The notes: a model not told the origin generated them from the letters alone. A stretch of DNA of 64,000 nt from Strix aluco (GCF_031877795.1 NC_133948.1:9842948-9906947), one strand, 5' to 3'; shown: positions 34,801 through 49,800, counted from the first letter of the stretch. Made by a program: numbers and translations.

Positions 34801-37800
34801 CACGTATCCAACAGTTGTATATACATACTTGATACACAGGGTTTTGAGGGCCCTGGTGCTTAAAGTTGGCTAATGCAGGCAAACACCGAGCCCTGCAGGA
34901 AAGGAGGTCCCTTGCCATTTCGAGAAACCTGTGCAAACCCTAAGGTGCTGTTTGTGTATAACTTGTGGAAATTGGAGCCTGCTTTTGTTTAAATATAGGC
35001 ATGGAGTTTATTATCTCTCCAAGCTGTAATGGTGGAATGCAAATATTTGAATTGATTTGTGAGTCATGTTGGATGTTACATATCAGTTGAGCTGGAAGCA
35101 AAATGTGTGGAAACTCATATTGTGGTAGAAATGGTCTTTATATTTCATTGATTATTGCCTACAGTTAAATAACAAACAAAAATGATGCAATATTTAAAAT
35201 TGCTTTTTTTCTTCAGCTGGTGGGGTTTTGTTTTTTTTTTTTTTTTAAGATGGAACCTTCTCCTTGGGTTTGAATTATCTTACTTGGAACTTTTTGTTCC
35301 AAGCTTGTTTCATTATCAGTATTTAAGTATATAATGTATATTTGGGTTCTTTAACCAAATAATCCAACAGGACATCTGGTCTGTCATAAGGTGTTCTGTT
35401 TTTAATGAACCTGGTTTGCTTCCTCATGTAGTGTGATGCTGGGAGCTTCAATAATTTAAACTACTTTTGTTTAGCAATTATTAAGAGGGCAAAATGTCTT
35501 AAAACATGCAATGTTAGCTTTTAATGTTACTGCTGAAGCATCACTTACATTTTGTTTTGATGCATGATTACTGTTAGGAAATCGAACACATGTCCAGTTA
35601 GGAGCATGGGAAAGCATTCAGTCACTTTGAAACAGGGACCTTGTGCCTTTTGGCTTGTTTCGACAAGATCTAACAATGTAATCAGATAAAGACCCGGACC
35701 CCGGGAAGGAAGTGGTTGCTATCAAATAATGGCTCCTTCTCCATTATTTTGAGAAAATGAAAGAAGTAAGGAAAAACCCAGTATCTGTGATCAGTTTATA
35801 AACCACAAGTAGTATGGAACAAGTCTTATAGCTTTAATCTGTGACAGTTATCCACCACTGTAAACAGTATTCCCTTGATAATAGTACCCTAGAGGAAAGA
35901 GCACCCTGGTAATGAGTTTGTCTCGCTAAGTTTCTGTCCTGTGATCACTTAATCTGTTCTCTTTTTTTTTTTTTTTTTTTTAAATCATTTGACATCTCCA
36001 GAGTGATAAAACTGGAAACAAATATAAGTCTTGGTTTACTTGGGCAAACAATCTAATGATTATTGAACTTGTTCTGTATTTTAAGGGATAGGCATAATAG
36101 TGTAGAGAGCAAACTTATTAAAAACATAAATTCCTTCTAGAACGTGAAAGAGTTCATATATGTTCATAAGCAGGTAGCTTTACTAATGATTCTTTTTTTT
36201 AAAATCTAAATAGTCTAATGTAATCACGACAAGCCCTGTGTTTTTCAACAGCCAAGGACAGCGCACGCAGCTCTGGAGCAGGACACTGGGAAGATTTCCT
36301 TTTCTAAGTCAGTGCGTTGGCATTTAAACTCCTCTTACTGCTAACATGGTGTCTCTGAACATGCCGCTGTAAACTCCACCTGTGTTTCACCAATTCCTGT
36401 ACTCATGAATATGTAACAAAACTGACTTGAAACTTCATGCAGTGTTTGTGCTTGATGGGAACTGAATTGTTTGTGACATTGGTATGTTGCTTTCTAATAA
36501 ATAGTAAAGCTACAACTCCTTTCTGAGAATTGGCCAAATTAGGTGCTGTCTAGTCTGGATTACACCACTGTGACTCTCTAAACTTTCTGGTGCTGAAACA
36601 TGCAGTAGCTCTACTACTGCCTGAAAAATGGATGCAAATGATCTTTTTAGCTGAAGTGGTAGAACCTCAGGTTCCTATATCCAGTAGTTGTGTCCTGCAG
36701 GCATCCAAACAGGGCTGCTGCTACGCTTGCCTTCACCAACAGGTCATTTTAGCCAGAGTCAGGAATGAAATCCTGATGCCCTGTGGTCCTGAACTAGTTT
36801 CTAAATAGTTGTTTCCCTCTTTGGTTTGCTCTTGTCAGCTTAAGTTGATGCTTTCCTCCACTAATACAATTACTTCAACTGACAGTTGAAGTACAAGAGC
36901 ACGGTGAAAGTGTTGTGAACTGAAAACTGTGGGCTCTAAATAACTGAAGAGTCCATGTTTAATTTATTACCCTCCAGATCTTGGAATAATATCCAAAGTC
37001 ATGTGAAATAAAATCCAGAGTGACCTGTAAATAGTTTATCCCCAGGTTGATTTTAAGTGTTCTGCTGCACCAGTACATGACATGGCATTTTGCAGTTGCT
37101 GTTTGTATTTCGATTAATGCAGAATGTCTGTTAAGAAGAGGGTGTGACAGGTTGAGGCTGGGTGTAGTTTGACATATTTCCTGTATATGGAAAATGGAAG
37201 ACTTATCTGTACAAACTCCTAGAAGTCTGGAACTTAATTTAGTAAACTAATGTTTCTAGGGAGAAAAAGTGTCTCTTTGAAGGTTAACCACTGGATGCAT
37301 CTGGACATTGGTGGTGAGATTGAGACATATGAAATGAGTCCAATTTATTAGGAATTATCCATCAGATGAAAACAGTATTTACTTAGCTCTTATAGGAGAT
37401 TAATTTGACGGGCCTCATGTTCACAAGTCATCATGCTTTAAGCTTATTGGCAAATTCTGCAGAAAAGGACAAGTTTACTGGGTAGATCATTATGTATGAT
37501 TTTACCTGTGGAATAAGATCCTGTCCTGGATCACAGCTGAACCATGTAGGAAACTTGATTTGTTGTTGAGGGCTTCATTTATTACCACTGCCTTTCCTGA
37601 GTGCAAAGTCCATACGCTTTTTAAACTTCACATATTAAATAATGCCCTGTGACCTGACAACTTCCACTGAGGTCTTAGTTCTTAGGTTTATAATAATTTA
37701 GGACAATATCTGCTCAGTGCTTAGTAGATCAAAAAACAAATTTATGTGAGGAAAAGAACTAAAAAGAAAACATCCTACTATATAAATACATGGAATTTAT

Positions 37801-40800
37801 GTTTGAACACTGTTTTCAATGCCAGTTCTCCTGCATGTCGTAAAATACAGGAAAACTGAAAGAGGCTCATAACGGAGTGACTGGAATGATCAAAGTGAGA
37901 GACAGCTCACTTTTGTACAAGGAATGACTGAGTAGGACTCTTTGGGCTAGGAGTGGGAGAACTGAGCTGGAGACATGATGAACGTGTGTAGAGTTGTGAG
38001 CTGCAGAATAAGGGTGAACGTCAAGTGATTTTAACTCACTGTTCTCCTGTACAAGAATTAAGGGGTGTGGAAGTAACAGGTAGCAGGTGCAGGATAGATA
38101 AGTAGGTGGTTCTTCACAGAGTCCATGGCTGAGCAGTTGATCTCTTTGTCTTAGGGGCTGTTGATGTTAATTATGGATCTGAGAAATGGCTGATTGAAAA
38201 GTCTACTGAGGGCTTCTGATTCAAGAAGTCAGAATTGGAAATTTTTTGGAGCTGGAAGTTTATCCTAGGAAGAAGCATTGTGTGCTTACTGTTATATGGA
38301 AACCTAGGGAGGTATCTAGTGCTGGTTTCTGAACGCAGAGTATTGGGCTAGGTGGACATTTTCCCTGGTGTGATGTGGCTAACTTTAAGCTTTTATGGTG
38401 AATTTGCAGGTAAGTTACTAATTTGCTGAATTTCATTGACCCCCATTGGTGGATCTGTGGAAGAACTTTGCCCAGAAGGAGGAAGAGAGCTGATGTTACT
38501 GCTCCTGTAGAGTTGTGCTCTTAAGGCAGAAATTGGAGAGGCTCTGATAGTTTTAAACATCTTGTAAAGGAAAGGAAAATTATACCATGTCAGTAATTTT
38601 TGCAAAGCAATGGGTGCAATGACTTGTTTCACAGTTTTTCTGAATGTCTAGCACATCTGTTTTGCCTCAATGAGAAGCCAGTGTGTCTGTCAGACAAATT
38701 TACCAGTGTGTGCTGTGGTCACGGCTACTTTTTAATGCAGACTTTTGGGAAGGAAGAGTGGTGGAATTGGAGCAGAGGAGGAACGAGTTTTCCTCTATGA
38801 GACAGCTGAATCTATTAAACCAATTTTAAATACAGTATTGTTAAACTACAAACCACCTAAACACTGAAGCCTTGTTCACAGGTGCTGTGCTGGCTCTGGA
38901 AGCCGTAATTCCTCCTGATTACTGGTGCCCCTGTGTTAGAGGTTACTGTTCCTTCTGTTTTGCTGGGGAACTGTTTCCTGTTGGTGTGAATGATACATAG
39001 GCAAAATGAGCCAGGTTAGTACAATTAAAAGGTCTTTGATAACTGGCTTGCTAGAAGGAGCACTCTCCTCTTCATGTCTGATGGCAAATTTGAGAGTACA
39101 GTAAGTCTTCTTGCCCAAGACTGTTAACACAGATTGACAAGGTAGCCTCTTCCACCTATAAGGTCTACAGAATGACCTGTTTCTGTACATGTCAGTGGGC
39201 TAAACTATTTCAAATGATGCACTGGTTTAATTTAAGGGAACTTCCACATCCTGGGAAGGGCAAAATAAATGTTTGTTTCTTCGCCGCGTTTCTCTAAATA
39301 TTCAGCTTAGCCCTGCATGGTGCATTCAAGTTAATAAAAGATAGAATCAGGCACAACAAGCTGAAGAAAAGCCATCGCTAAGTCTCAGTTTATGTGTTTT
39401 ATGCGGTCTAAAGGACTTGGAAGGAATGTAAGTTGAGTGCCATCTTACTGTACGTAAGGTCTTTGCTTGGCTGCCTGTAAAAATTTTAAGGGGAATCACA
39501 TGTCAGAGTTGCAATATAAATCCAAATAAAATAAACCTTAAAACAAGTCAACATAAAGAAAATAAAAGTTGACATGAAGCAAAATGCATATCCCTCAAAA
39601 AGTAAGAAATACCAGATATTTGGATGAGGGTTTTGTTAGCAGTTTAGTGTCAAGGAATTCAGATGCTACAGTTGCAACATGAAACCTATCACTGGATAAA
39701 TTCTCCAGGTTTTATCATTTATGTCTTAACATATCATGAAGATATAGTGCAAGAATTGACACACATGGGAAATTTATCAAGTAATCTTGGTATGTGGGTA
39801 CTAGTTCTTTTGGCTGTTTGATAAATTGCCTCATTTTATACTGGCGTGTGTGTGATCTTGCTTGCAGAAGCATTCTAGTTTGAAAGGTTTGGGACTGCTG
39901 CCAAAAATTATTTGAATGTGGAAATCACATGCATGTTCCTTCAAGTAATCCTTAGTGGTAGCTCTTTGAGTATCATTGAAAGGCAGTAAACTTACTTCTC
40001 ACCTCTTCCTTCTCCTCCTGCAAAGGTTAAGATGTGAACATATAGGAGAATGTATGTGATCCAGTGGTCAAAGCAGAATAGGCTGAGAGTGAGGGTTGTC
40101 TGGTTTCCAAATCTGTTCCCCAACTATGTTAATTACTTGTTATAGAGTTTACATTTTCATAAAATTATTAGTTTTTTTCTGAAAGATGTAGCATATGGAG
40201 AACTGAAGGATTTAAGAGTAATATCAGAGTTGGTTAGTCTTCCTCTGTCTATATGGAAGCCATAGAAATAAAAGCTAGTCTTTGGGTAGAAGAGTTTCAT
40301 AACAGAATTTAAATTTGAGACAGGTAATTGTGTGACCAGCAGATGCAGTCTGAGATTGGGGATGATTTTACAAAAACAAACCCAAAACTTGCTTCAGGTC
40401 ATCAGCTAATGAACTGTAGAAACCTGGAAGAAATTCCTTACTCAAATACAGTTTTGCCTCGTTGGCGCTTGCTTTGTGGTGTTATTTTGCTTTGAGGCAT
40501 TTGGCATATCCTGCTGGATTAAGTATCCTTGGTTATGGCATGATAACTTCCATATACACTTTTAATAGGCTGTCATTTCTGTCATCAAATTGCTTTCAAC
40601 TCTTGTAGTCATCTGTAATTCTTACAACTATAGCTTTTAGAAGAAAGTTATCCGCCAACCAGAAGAGTTATGGTTCTTCTGGCATTACTGCATTCTCTTG
40701 ATTGTAAAACAATTCAGTACGTTGATGCTTGTTCTTTAATTCCAGGAAAGCCCATATTTTCAGTGGACATTCACCCAGATGGGACCAAGTTTGCAACAGG

Positions 40801-43800
40801 AGGACAAGGTATGTCTGCGCCCTGAGAGAAGGCAGAATTTTGGGCTATAGTAATAATCTTGTGCCTTCACAACACTTCAGTTGGTTTGACCCTTTTAAAA
40901 ACACATCACACAGTGTCATGGTTTAACCCCAGCTGACAACTAAGCACCACACACAGCTGCTTGCTCACTCCCCAGTGGTGGGATGGAGCAGAGATTGAGG
41001 AGTAAAAGTGAGAAAACTCGTGGGTTGAGATAAAGACAGTTTAATAAGTAAAGCAAAAGCCACACTCACAAGCAAAGCAAACCAAGGAATTCGTTCATCT
41101 CTTTCCATCAGCAGGCAGGTGCTCAGCCATCTCCAGGAAAGCAGGGCTCCATCACGTGTAACAGTTACTTGGGAAGACAAACGCCATCACACCAAACATC
41201 CCCCCATTCCTCCTTCTTCTCCCAGCTCTATATACTGAGCATGATGTTATATGGTCTGGGATATCCCTTGGGTCAGTTGGGGTCAGCTGTCCCGGCTGTG
41301 TCCCCTCCCAGCTCCTTGTGCACCCCCAGCCTATTCGTGGGTGGGGTGGGGTGAGGAGCAGAAAAGGCCCTGGCTCTGTAAGCACTGCTCAGCAAGAATT
41401 ATCAACACTGTTTTCAGCACAAATCCAAAACATAGCCCCATACTAGCTACTATGAAGAAAATTAACTATCCCAGCCCAAACCAGCACAAACAGATAATTA
41501 TGTAAGTGATTAAAATCTATTGAAAAGTGCTGTTGTTACTGCAGAAGGCAGGGTTACATTTTCTGAAATACTCATCCCCTTGGACATCGTTGAGATGGTA
41601 GCTGCAATAATTGAGTCGTGGCCATGCTGGCCAAATTTCTTTTTTATTTGAAGAGGAACTGAATGTGAAGTTGGGATTTTTTGACCTGCTAAATAGTAGA
41701 GCTTTTGGGACAAAAAAATCCAATTATATAAATGGAATAGCTCAAGAAATGTATGCAGAAATATTGTTTGGATCACAATAGTGAACAATTTTACGTTGGC
41801 TACAGTAACTGCAATTTAGGGTTTGAATATATTTTCTCTTTTAAAACACAATTTTATTATAAGTAGTTCATCCCAATAGTTGGTATCAGTTTTGTACAGA
41901 ACGATTTTTGAACAAGGCTGTATAACTTTATTTTTAATAGCTTCAAGAAAAATAAAACACTTCTGACTTGATGTAGTTATATCGGAATGGCATCTGTATG
42001 CAGATGTTTCCAAAGTTTCCACTGCAGTAATGCCTAAATTTTAGTATCTCTTCTGAAACTAGGTTGAAAAGTTTTTTTGCATGTATTTAAAAGTGGGGGC
42101 TTTTTGTTCTCTTACAGGTCAGGATTCTGGGAAAGTTGTGATCTGGAATATGGCTCCTGTTCTGAAAGAGGAAGATGAAAAGAATGAAAATATTCCCAAG
42201 ATGCTTTGTCAGATGGACAATCACTTAGGTAACAAAGATTTATTTTTTACTTTTTTTTTTTTTTGCTGACTGTTGCTAATTTGCCAAAGCTTAAGCATTA
42301 CATGTTTGTAATTACAAAAATCATGCCCTGTCCAGTGGTGAAGAATCAACAAAATACAGCAGAGTGGTCTCATACTTTGGCTATATACTTTTTAGATATT
42401 CAGCAGAAAATGTGGTTAAAATGTGGGAAAATGTACAGAGAAATATCTACCTTGGGAAATCTCTTCCCTGTGAGCTTTTTCCAGCTGTGACCACAAAGTA
42501 ATTGATAATGCACATTCTGAGAAACTGTGGAGACCTAAATGAAAGGGCAAGAGAAAAATAAGTATAAAGGAAACATCATATGAAGCATATTGGTTATAGT
42601 TCTAAATTATTCTGGATTTATTGCACGTTACATTTGAAAGAAGTATGGTTACCTGAACAAGATGTCCCTTCTTTTCTTCAAGATGCATCTTCTTTTCTTC
42701 AAGAGATATCTTTCCTTTGCCCTCTTAATGCCACCTTGTTTACCACAAGCAGTTTCCTTCATAAGATTAATATTAATCTTTCTTCTTTTGAACTACTTTT
42801 GGTGAGGCTTTTTTAAATAAGGAATAGGTTTCTTTAAAGTAAGAAGTTCCTCAACTGCTACTGAAAGATAACTACCAATTCATTTATCTAAAGCAGACAG
42901 AGTAACTGCTTTGTGTGGGAAAAGCACACTTAAATCTTAAATGTCTCCTGCCAAGTTGTGCTTATTATAAACTCTGTCCCCAGTCCAGAACCACTTATTC
43001 TCATATTTCATCTTACAAATGTTCTTTTCTACATTTCAGCTTGTGTGAACTGTGTGCGATGGTCAAACAATGGAGTTTACTTGGCTTCAGGGGGAGATGA
43101 CAAGTTGATTATGGTGTGGAAACGAGCTGCGTAAGCATGTTTCTTCCTTCTTGATTTTCTATTTTATTTCAAGTAGGTGACTCTAACATCTCTTAGTGTT
43201 TCTCCCCTGTGCTAGCCTTTTGTAAGTTCACTGCTTCACCTAGTGCATAAGGAGCTGAAACCTGTGACACCACAGCACTGGTGCTGGAGATTTGGTCTCT
43301 TCTGTCTCTTGGGCTGGAGTGTGTGTCAACCTGGGCAGTCTCTCTGCTCTCGCTGTCCTTGAAGAAAGCTTCCTGATGAGATTGAAGAGTTATCTTAAAT
43401 GTTTTCATTTTTTGCTATCCTCAGAAATTATACATTTTATTGAAGCTGATTTTTTTTAATAACTGGCATTACTTTCTCTAAAAAAATACTTTTTTTTCCT
43501 TCAGTTTTCATTGCAGGAATAACTGACTATAAAATAAAAGTGTACTGTGCAGTCGATTTTCTATAGAAAAAAAGTTTGAAGAACTCAAGGTGGTTCTGTT
43601 GATAACTGTTTCTATTTTATTTAGGTACATTGGACCTAGCACTGTGTTTGGTTCTAGTAGCAAACTTACTAATGTTGAGCAGTGGAGGTGTGTCTCAATT
43701 CTCAGAAGCCATTCAGGGGGTAAGTTAAAAGGTGTTGAATGAACATAATTTGCATGTATTTGGAAAAAAAAATGTTTTTCAGTGTCACATTTTCTTCCTC

Positions 43801-46800
43801 AAAATGCATATATTTGGTGGCAAGTCAGTAATTACTTTTAAGAGCAATAATGAAAATCTAAAAGAAAATGTAGTTCTTAATCAAATGCTGATTTTCATAC
43901 AAGTGACTTCTGGCAATGTAGTAGAAAAGTTCTGGCAACTATGTAGTAGAAAAATTAGCAACTGAGAAACTTATATTTTGCTATTTGCTAGCTTAAGAAC
44001 GAATCTGAATAAGGGAAGCTAAACTGTATTTTTGTTTAAATAAATGTTCACACTTGCAGTGAATAATCTCCTGGTTGGCAAACGATAAAGCTTTTGTAAA
44101 CCAAAGAATATGAATGTTTATTTAGAAAAAATAACGAAAAGCAATGTAAAAGATGAATAAACCAGACAATTTCAAATGCATTTTGCACCTACTGACATGA
44201 ACTATGATTAAAATCAAGATTGAAATCACTTTGATTGCTCCACATGTTGGAATAAAGCGGGTGCATTGCAATAGCTGCTGTTGCTTTTTCATTAAAAACA
44301 AGACAAAGTACTTTATACAGGCATTTGTACTTCTTATAACCACTAAACATTGTGTTCTTTGCCTTGGATTGTTTTTTTGTTCCCCATGGAACAGTGTAAG
44401 TTGGAGAGCCTTACTCACAGTGAGTGTTGCTATGTTCTTTCTTACCTTCCAGTGAGATGATAATCATGTCTCTGTGATAGTAGCAATGTTGCCACACAAG
44501 TTCTTTTTAAAAAGATTTTTGGATTCTCTGATTGCCATCAATGTCTCAAATGGAAACTTTTTTTTTAAACAGATGTCATGGATGTAGCATGGTCTCCACA
44601 TGATGCTTGGCTGGCATCCTGTAGTGTGGATAACACTGTTGTCATCTGGAATGCTGTCAAATTTCCAGGTGAGAATTCTTAGATTTCAGATGTGCAAGTA
44701 CATAAAGCTGTGTGACAAAGTCTTCCCTCCATGGGTGTATTTCACTGACTGTGAAAATCTCTATGTGGGAATGGGTTGTCTGTCTTTTGAGCCGGCACAC
44801 TTGCAATCTGGTGAGTCAGTCCTCCTTCCAAGTTTGGGTGGCATTGAGCAGTGGATTCCACTCTGCTGTAGACAACAGCTACATTCAGGTCATGCTGCTA
44901 ATTTTACATGAAGGTCATTATTACATGCATTTTCTTTCACCTTCTCTGTAAAATCCCAAATAGGTAGAACTTCAGCTTGATATTACATCTATATATGCTT
45001 ATATTTTTTTCCTGTTGCCTTTGTACCTACAGGACTTTCCATTCATTTGCCTTCAGGGGGGGCATTATCTTATTTACCCTATTTTAAATGCTGCTGCTGA
45101 ATAAGCCACATGACTTTACATGATGAAGGGGAGGAAGGACGGACTAGGGGAGCCTCACAGTAGCAGCAGCTCTCAAGTCTTACATTTGATGGCCATTTTC
45201 CTTCTTCCACTGCTGCAACGCTGGCAATTCACAGAGTCCCAAGGCCTCTTTCTCAGGGAGCACGCTGCTAGGCACAGCTGGTGCACTGGACAGCTTTCGC
45301 TGTGACAAGTTAGGAAGCATGTGCCTTTGTTTGGCTGCTTCTCACCATCTAACTTGGTGCAGGCTAAAACTCCCATTGTATAGTGTCTAGTTACTGCCAT
45401 TTATTTTAGGGTTGCTTCCAATCCTGATATCAGAGTTTTTAGACTTTCGAGCTAGGTGGGTAGCCTGTGCAGTACTCTTCTCTCACAGTCTGATAAACAA
45501 GAGATTGACTGAAAGTAGGTTACCAGGTCTGCCAGGCTTGTGTGTCTGTTCAGTCACAACTTAGTTCGCGTTTGGTGCACAAAGCTGAATTTGTTGTGAT
45601 GATCTTTGGGTGCGGAGGAGAAGGTAAATGTTTAACAAGTTCCAGTTAAACTGCTGCTTTCCATAGCTTGAAAGTGCTGTTCTGAAGTGCCTGGGCTCTG
45701 CTGGTCTTCCTGCTCTCACCTATTTCTTATAAAGAGTTTTGCACCCCTTATTCTGGCCAGAGTTCTCTTTATCCCTTTTTTTATATCATTCTTAGCTGAA
45801 GTACAGGTTCCAGTTTGGTTGATATATTGTTGTTTGTACATTAAAGGAAGTTACATTTAATATGTTGTTTCAAAAAGATCCTGTGAATCTCCTCAAAAGT
45901 CTGTCCTAAAGGAGGTATCAGTAACTACTCTCTGTTCTCAATTTTTGCGTGCACAGAAATTCTTGCCACTTTGAAGGGGCATTCTGGCTTGGTGAAAGGG
46001 CTGACCTGGGATCCTGTTGGAAAATATATTGCCTCTCAGGCTGACGATCGGAGTTTGAAGGTGTGGCGGACCATGGACTGGCAGCTGGAAACCAGCATCA
46101 CAAAACCCTTTGATGAGGTATTTCAGAATGTGTGGCTATTCATGGCAAATTCCTATCAAATGAATGAAAATTATAATAACTCTGATTCTGTACAAACATT
46201 AGTTAATTTAACAGTGTCAAATCAAATGAAGTATCAGGTGGCAGGTTTAAAAGGTGGTGGTGGGGGAAGAGCTACTTTCTCACACATGTGATTAAATTGA
46301 GACTTTCATTGCCATTGAATGTTATGGATGCCAAATGTTTACACAGGTTATGTAAACACTTAAGTAAATTCCTGGAAGTGGAGAGGTTATTCCAAGGAAA
46401 TATTGACACACTAATTACATTGTTCTTACGTTCTTCCGTATGCATCTTCTATTGGCCACTATCGGAACTGAGATAAGTACTTAGGAGGGATCTTTGGTCT
46501 GGCATCATAGGGCTCTTATGTGATGGCACTGATCAAGAGATCAAATTTCTGGGGACAGAAGCTGGTGCTTAGCGAGTGGAGTGCTTTGCATTCATCTTAC
46601 AGTATTGTGATTAGTGCAATTATTCTTCATAATAGACCATAAACACCTAGTTCATGTGTGAGCTGGTGTTGCAAGCTGAAGTCTCATTAGCAGTTGGTAT
46701 GCTGCAGCCTTGTCACTAACAAGATACTGAGTGTACGATATCCAAAAAGACTTACATCTTGTTTCCTTTATAAAAGTTCTCTTGGTTGCTTTTTCCCCCT

Positions 46801-49800
46801 TCTGGTAGGGCTTCATAAGTTACACTAGATCACCTCTATAAACATGGCTGAAGTGCTAAGTATGTAATGTCATTCTTCTATATTCACAAAAAACTTACTT
46901 TGTAATCATATTCCCTAAATCTGAAATTTAAATACTTTGTATTAAAAATCCTTTGTTTGCCAAACACTTTTAAAACTCGAGTATGGTTTTTTTTGTCAGT
47001 GTGGAGGGACAACACATGTGTTGCGTCTTAGCTGGTCACCTGATGGTCACTATCTTGTTTCTGCTCATGCCATGAATAATTCTGGACCTACTGCTCAGAT
47101 CATTGAGAGAGATGGATGGAAAACCAACATGGATTTTGTAGGGCATCGGAAAGCAGTTACAGTAGTGGTGAGTGAGTGATAGTAATTTATCCCTGAAGTA
47201 AAACTTCTAATATGTGCTTTTTGATAATTTTATGCATAAATGGGACAAGAGGTGAAGATAGGTGTCAGGATTAGTAAAGCAAACACATGGCGGTGATTAA
47301 AAAATATCAAGTTTACGTGTTGGAAGCAGTTTGCTTTTGTGATAAGGGAGGTGGACATAGATGAACAAGATAAGGAGGAGTACAGGAGCATGTTAGGAAT
47401 GCCAAACACTAGCTTTGTTAGCTGTTAAGTGACTTGATTAAAGTGACTTAGGTTTCTAGTGGCTTCCTGATCACTAGTAAAATTAATATTATTTGCCATT
47501 CCTGTTAAGGCATTCAGAAAGCCCCTTAAGAAAGCATATGCGACCTTTGTCAGTGATCTTATGGAGTCTGGTTAGGGACTTTGTTTCTATGAAATGTTTC
47601 TTTTTCACTCTTAAGTGGAAAACTTGCTTTTAAAGCAGATCTCCTACTAAAATGTAATTACTGTAATAAAATTTGGGGCATCTCTTGTTCAGAAATTCAA
47701 TCCAAAAATCTTCAAGAAGAAACAAAAGAATGGGAGCTCCACCAAGTCAAGCTGTCCCTACTGCTGTTGTGCTGTTGGTAGTAAGGATCGATCTCTTTCT
47801 GTCTGGGTGAGTGGTTTGTTTGCCGCCTTTGAACTGATGTGGTCATTTGGATAACTTGGGGGTTTAGCACAAAGGTCACGTGTACAGCACTAGGTCTTAT
47901 ATTTAGATTCATGTTTAGTTTTTTTTCTCTCTGTTGTTACAGGATTAGCTGGGGGGAAGGAAGTGGATTGGTATTCACTTTTCCAAAGCCAAAGCAGCTA
48001 GAAGCCAGTGGCAGAGTATGTTGCCCTGGTAAGGGGGAGGAACTGTTACGGGAAATGATGTGTTACCACAGTTAATAAACATAATTCAGCCCTATTTTCT
48101 TCCTATGTCTTTTACTTGTTCTCCATGTGAGTGTCTTAAGAAAAAGACTTTACTATCCATTAATCCTTCTTAGAGTCTAGCTTTGTTAGTCTTGCTTTTA
48201 TGGGTACGAGGAGAATATAGCAGGCACAGCATAGCTGTTTCTGAGCATATATACAGCTCATCTTTCTGCTTTGTTCTGACTTCAATACCTGGCTTCTGTC
48301 TTTGCTATGGAAAGAAATGTGGAAATGAATGAGCTTTTTAAGTATACTTTCAAGTTTTCAATATCTAGTTTGGGTTTTACTTTAAAATCTACACTAAAAT
48401 TGTTACTCTGGCTAAAAGAAGAGTAGCTATTCTTACATTTATAAATGCAAGACGGGTTGTTTGGCAACTGCAGAGGACAGAGAATAAATTTAACTGATTT
48501 GTAAAGCTTTGTGATGAGAACATGTGCCAGCACACACCAATTGCTAACTGCAGTCTACTATTTATAGATTCCAGTGTGATATTTATCCATCAATCGCTAA
48601 ATGCATAACACTAAATCTGTTTCTGGCAATGCTACCAGTGCATACCCATATCAAAGTATCACTCTCAGTATATTTTACTTTCTAATTATACTATGATTTC
48701 GTTTAGGGTGCCTGTTGAGGTTATACTAGGTATTATAGATATGCAAAGTTGTAGACAGTCTTTGCCTTGAAAAGCTTAATAGGTATGTATACAACACAGA
48801 CCTACGGAAACATAAAAGAAATAACTGCTGAAGATGACTACTACACCACATCTGTGAATCTATGAGCATGAAACATCTTAGACCACATTGACTTCCGTTT
48901 CATTTCAGTTATACTATATACTGTAGATACTAAGTCCATTGATTTAACATTAAAGAGCTTAGAATGCCTGATTCAGAATATGTTACCAGGAATTCTCATA
49001 TTCAGTTCTTTATTACTAAGCTGATTTATAAGTGTAGAGGAATCCTCTTTAAGGATAATTGTGAGTCAAATTCCCTTTGCTCTTGGTAGAGTAGTCTGAG
49101 TGAGGACATGGAAACCTAATCTGTTTTCTGCCTTCCTCTTGTGCTGGCAGTTTGCAACATCCTTATCTCAGTAAAGCTTAGAATAGAAGCTGTCTTCAGC
49201 ATTTGCGGAATTACTTTTTGAGTGGTAGAGAGTGTTCTCTGACTGTGATGTAAAGGCGAAGGTGGTTAAGAAATTCAGTCTGTGTTTCAGAAAGGAGGGG
49301 AGGGTTGAACGTCAGCTATTTTTCTCCAAAGCTTTTCTGTGCCAGTAATGGAATGGGTAAGTAGGTGCTTCAGATACACCACCAGGCATACAGCTGTCTC
49401 CTGGGCAGATCTTGTTTGGTGAAAGTTGTTAGACTCTGGGAAAGTGTTAGTGTGGTAATATCTGTGGTAGCATCTGTGGTAGCGTAGAATTGCTACATTT
49501 CTGAGTGTTGTTTCTTCTGTTTTAAGCTCACGTGTCTGAAACGACCTTTAGTTGTCATACATGAGCTGTTTGACAAGTCTATCATGGACATCTCCTGGTA
49601 AGTTGATTTCTGCTGTTTGTTGCAAAAGCCAAAGTGTTGCTATCAAGTGGAAATTCCTTAAAACAGTACAGATTGTAGCTGTTGGAACACAAGTAATTGG
49701 TTCCTGAAGGTTTTGGTTCTGCTGCAACATCTTTGATAGTAACATTAGCAACTAGTGTGTAGTCACCTGAGATTGTGTAACACTGAAACTGAATAAAAAC

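Larger units (their letters stand above)
31864..40745 (+). other. HIRA: HIRA intron 1, 8.9 kb
   Basis: This is the largest intron in the window. It begins in the CpG island, then turns AT-rich. It contains a MIR-like fragment (33790-33945), a T-tract (35962-35981), an ancient CR1 3' end (37840-38380) and a second MIR-like fragment (40055-40145). No internal exon, snoRNA or miRNA hairpin is recognised. Open frames of 60-107 codons here are unsupported. Confidence 0.8.

Noticed and set aside
44600-44911. 103-codon frame over HIRA exon 6
   Set aside because: It reads exon 6 in a different frame from the propeller and runs into the intron. Shadow of the real exon.
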